A stretch of DNA of 64,000 nt from positions 1,860,001 through 1,924,000 of the forward strand of contig CBDCMR010000004.1 in assembly GCA_965219035.1 (NCBI GenBank). The letters are read 5' to 3'. The notes under the pieces are model-generated. The model worked only from the letters and a program-made list of their open reading frames with translations. It did no database searches and was not told the DNA's origin. Shown one piece after another: positions 61,598-64,000 of this stretch (the stretch's first letter is position 1; each line of letters begins with the position of its first letter). Source of the stretch: CBDCKN01 sp965219035. Lineage in GTDB: Bacteria > Gemmatimonadota > Gemmatimonadetes > Longimicrobiales > Gaopeijiaceae. The position numbers and the translations under genes are program-made.

Positions 61598-61904
61598 TGG
61601 AGATGACCACGCTGCCCACCACCGCCGGCCAGATGCCCCGAACCGCGAAGTTGTCCACGAGCTGGGCGGTGAGGAGCAGCATGGCGCCGTTGATCACCAG
61701 ATAGAAGAGGCCCAGGGTGAAGAAGAGGAACGGCAGCGAGAAGAAGAAGACGATGGGCTTCACCAGGGCGTTTACCAGCCCGAACACGAAGGCCACCAGA
61801 AGCACATCCAGGTACCCCCCCGTCAGGTCGATGCCGTTGACGAAGTAGGCAGCCCCGGTCAGGGCGAAGGCGTTGATGATGAGGCGAATCGCGAAGTTTC
61901 TCAC
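61545..61904 (-). CDS. Phage-holin-family (4-TM) membrane protein
   Basis: 119 aa, four spans (LIINAFALTGAAYFV, VLLVAFVFGLVNALVKPIVF, TLGLFYLVINGAMLLL, WPAVVGSVVISIISMLLSVL), a conserved NALVKP motif and a lysine-rich tail. Common in bacterial chromosomes with unknown function. It is convergent with, and overlaps the 3' end of, the PAP2 gene. Confidence 0.87.
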   Translation of the reverse strand: MRNFAIRLIINAFALTGAAYFVNGIDLTGGYLDVLLVAFVFGLVNALVKPIVFFFSLPFLFFTLGLFYLVINGAMLLLTAQLVDNFAVRGIWPAVVGSVVISIISMLLSVLLKDEKKKK

Positions 61905-62095
61905 CCGTCGTCTCCCGAGGTCGGTCCAAGAGGATCATCTGGTCGGACGCCACGTCGGTGACATCGATGACGACCGATATACCATCTACGACGAGAACGG
62001 CGAGGATCCAGTTTCGGAACAGGCCGCTGGACGTCGATGGGGGTCGCGATCCGCCACCGTCGCGCGCGGCACAAGCGATGGTATCTTAGCCCACG

Positions 62096-63262
62096 ATGAA
62101 CGCGCGCACACCCATGGACTGCTCCCCGGGACCGCCCGTCACGATCCGCTGGACCGATGACGACGCGGGCCTGGTCATTCTCGATCAGACCGAGCTTCCC
62201 GGCTCGGAGGTCTACCGGGAGCTCCGAACGCTTCAAGAAGTGCACGAAGCCATCACGAGCTTGCGGGTGCGTGGCGCTCCACTCATCGGCATCACGGCAG
62301 CGATGGGCGTGGCTGCGCTGGCCAGCGCCCGGATCGGCGAGGCGGGAGGGAGGGCCGGCGACACCTCGGGCCATCACGCCCCGCCTCTTTCGGCCGAGGA
62401 GGTGACGGAGTGGTGCCGCCATCTCGCCCAGGCCCGTCCCACCGCCGTGAACCTCGGCTCGGCCCTTGAGCGCATGACCTCCACAGCACTGGGAGCCCCG
62501 TGGGACGACCCGGCCGAGCTGGCCCGTGCCCTGCGTGAAGAGGCCGGCCGGATCCTGGACGAGGACCGGATCATGTGCCGGCAGATCGGGGAGCACGCAC
62601 TACCGCTGGTCGACGACGGGGCGTCCGTCCTCACCCACTGCAACGCCGGTGCCCTGGCCACCGGGGGGATCGGCACCGCCCTGGCGCCCCTATACCTGGC
62701 CCACCAAGTGGGTCGCTCGGTCCGGGTGTTCTCCACCGAGACGCGTCCGCTCCTGCAAGGGAGCAGGCTGACCGCGTGGGAGCTGGGCCGGGCCGGAATC
62801 GACGTGACGGTCATCACGGACAACATGGCGGGGGCGCTCTTCGGTGAGCTCCGCCCTGACATCGTATTCGTGGGAGCCGACCGGATCGCCGCCAACGGCG
62901 ACGTGGCCAACAAGGTCGGGACGTACGCCCTGGCGGTCCTGGCCCGTCACCACGGGGTCCCCTTCTACGTGCTGGCGCCGACATCCACAGTGGATCTCGG
63001 GACTTCGTCCGGTGCCGACATCCCCATCGAGTTCCGGGGAGCGGAGGAGGTCGCCAGGGGATTCGGATCGCTCACCGCCCCATCCGACGCCCAGGTGTGG
63101 AGCCCGGCGTTCGACATCACGCCCGCGAGCCTCGTCTCCGGCATTGTGACGGAGCGCGGGATCCACACCCACCAGCTCGGGGAGGCGCTTGCGGAGGCCA
63201 TCCGAGGGGCCGACGAAGAACGTGGTAGGCGCCCGCTGACCAGCGAGGGGCCGACGTCGTGA
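62096..63262 (+). CDS. mtnA: S-methyl-5-thioribose-1-phosphate isomerase
   Basis: 388 aa. It converts 5-methylthioribose-1-phosphate to the ribulose form in methionine salvage. Family motifs are RVRGAPLIGITAAMGVA, the catalytic Cys182 (THCNAGALATGGIGTAL), ETRPLLQGSRLTAWEL, Asp262 (GADRIAANGDVANKVGTY) and PFYVLAPTSTVD. An insert of about 15 residues (GEAGGRAGDTSGHHAPPLSA) lengthens the N-terminal part. No other salvage genes are adjacent. Confidence 0.95.
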   Translation: MNARTPMDCSPGPPVTIRWTDDDAGLVILDQTELPGSEVYRELRTLQEVHEAITSLRVRGAPLIGITAAMGVAALASARIGEAGGRAGDTSGHHAPPLSAEEVTEWCRHLAQARPTAVNLGSALERMTSTALGAPWDDPAELARALREEAGRILDEDRIMCRQIGEHALPLVDDGASVLTHCNAGALATGGIGTALAPLYLAHQVGRSVRVFSTETRPLLQGSRLTAWELGRAGIDVTVITDNMAGALFGELRPDIVFVGADRIAANGDVANKVGTYALAVLARHHGVPFYVLAPTSTVDLGTSSGADIPIEFRGAEEVARGFGSLTAPSDAQVWSPAFDITPASLVSGIVTERGIHTHQLGEALAEAIRGADEERGRRPLTSEGPTS

Positions 63263-63332
63263 CGGACGACATGGCGTGATCGAAACCCTGTCCACCGATT
63301 GACGCCGGCCCGACCCGCTCCGTGCTACCACC

Positions 63333-64000
63333 TCACTCGTACCGAAGCGCCGTCATGGGATCAACGCTCGTGGCACGCCGTGCCGGGATCCAGCTCGCCA
63401 GGAAACCGATGGAGAAGATCACTCCGAAGACCGTCGCGAAGACCGACACGTCGCGGGGGTCCACCTGGTACATGATGATGGTGATCGCTGCCGAGACTCC
63501 CCAAGCAAGGGCCATCCCGATGGGGAGGCCGATCGCCATCTGCGCGGCGCCCTGTTTGAGGATCAACTTGACCACATCGCGCGAGCCTGCTCCCAGGGCC
63601 ATGCGGATGCCCATCTCCTGGACCCGTCGGCTCACCGAGAAGGACAGCACTCCGTAGAGTCCCACGGACGCCATGAACAGCGCCGCCACACCGAAGACGA
63701 TGAAGATCGTGCCGAACACACCGTAGAACCAGCTGCTACGCTGGATCACCTCGGCCGCGCTCCGGACGTTGAAGATGGGCAGATCGGGGTCCAGGCCCCG
63801 CACGGCGTTTCGCACGTCGGCGGCCATGCCCATGGGTGGGCCCGCCGTCGGGACCGCAGTGATGGTCAGGAAGCTCGGGTCGGACTGGGTGACGGGCGTG
63901 TAGTATCCGGCTGGATCCGATCCCGGGATGCCCGGCGGACTGAAACCCTCCATCTGTAGATCGCCGACGACGCCGATAACGCCCATCCAGGGGATCGTGT
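63333..64000 (-). CDS. FtsX/MacB-type ABC permease, C-terminal part
   Basis: The frame stays open to the right edge. Visible are the end of the periplasmic MacB_PCD domain (WMGVIGVVGDLQMEG, GLDPDLPIFNV) and the FtsX domain with three spans (FVVFGVAALFMASVGLYGVL-like, SVSRRVQEMGIRMALGAGSR, DVVKLILKQGAAQMAIGLPI), ending WIPARRATSVDPMTALRYE. This ending is typical of the ADOP/MacB-like permeases abundant in Gemmatimonadota and Acidobacteriota. They act in export or as mechanotransmitters; substrate unknown. Confidence 0.9.
   Translation of the reverse strand, partial: TIPWMGVIGVVGDLQMEGFSPPGIPGSDPAGYYTPVTQSDPSFLTITAVPTAGPPMGMAADVRNAVRGLDPDLPIFNVRSAAEVIQRSSWFYGVFGTIFIVFGVAALFMASVGLYGVLSFSVSRRVQEMGIRMALGAGSRDVVKLILKQGAAQMAIGLPIGMALAWGVSAAITIIMYQVDPRDVSVFATVFGVIFSIGFLASWIPARRATSVDPMTALRYE

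Noticed and set aside
1..64000. CRISPR array, rRNA operon or complete tRNA genes
   Set aside because: No regularly spaced short repeats, no rRNA-like sequence and no full cloverleaf were seen by reading; a covariance-model search would be decisive.

Overview
High-GC bacterial DNA, most likely from Gemmatimonadota or a close relative. The clues are a Ser/Thr kinase with a TolB-type beta-propeller tail, an FtsX/MacB-type permease, a DPP-IV lipoprotein peptidase, a DUF3500 protein and a dockerin-like surface protein, all in GC-rich codon use. This placement is inference; there is no rRNA gene to anchor it.

Left part (1-22.5 kb, with a second patch at 38.2-44.5 kb): a mobile-element graveyard. 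It holds a partial IS3 at the left edge, two decayed IS110 copies that share a conserved non-coding 3' tail, and an intact-looking IS3 with 4-bp target duplications that splits a 155-codon gene. A further IS3 carries two in-frame stops. Two near-identical 5'-truncated IS3 OrfB copies lie 24 kb apart; one has an IS481 element with a perfect 7-bp target duplication in its right end. Between them are relics of an integrative or mobilizable element: an integrase tail, a MobC-like gene, a relaxase-like fragment, two remnants of one small membrane protein, and an AlpA-like regulator. Cargo includes a Kef-type antiporter with two RCK modules, a RelE/ParE-type toxin-antitoxin pair and a frameshifted surface protein (FN3, Calx-beta, dockerin-like, cohesin-like tail).

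Middle (22.7-41 kb): a DPP-IV-like peptidase, an ArsR-type regulator with an SRPBCC protein, a TetR regulator divergent from a DUF5671 membrane operon across paired palindromic operators, a DUF3500 protein, an MDR oxidoreductase, a fused aspartokinase/diaminopimelate decarboxylase, a cyclase-like/kinase/propeller receptor, a nucleotidyltransferase gene pair and an MscS channel.

Right part (44.5-64 kb) reads as stable chromosome with tight operons. First is a Tat-exported three-subunit molybdenum hydroxylase with a membrane cytochrome b. Next is a TetR-TolC-HlyD-ATPase-ATPase-permease-permease exporter ordered like E. coli cecR-ybhGFSR, whose TolC gene carries one in-frame amber codon. Then come a 1026-aa kinase/M23/class-III aminotransferase fusion coupled to a PAP2/Aur1-like enzyme, a phage-holin-family membrane protein, mtnA, and the C-terminal part of an FtsX-type permease running off the right edge.
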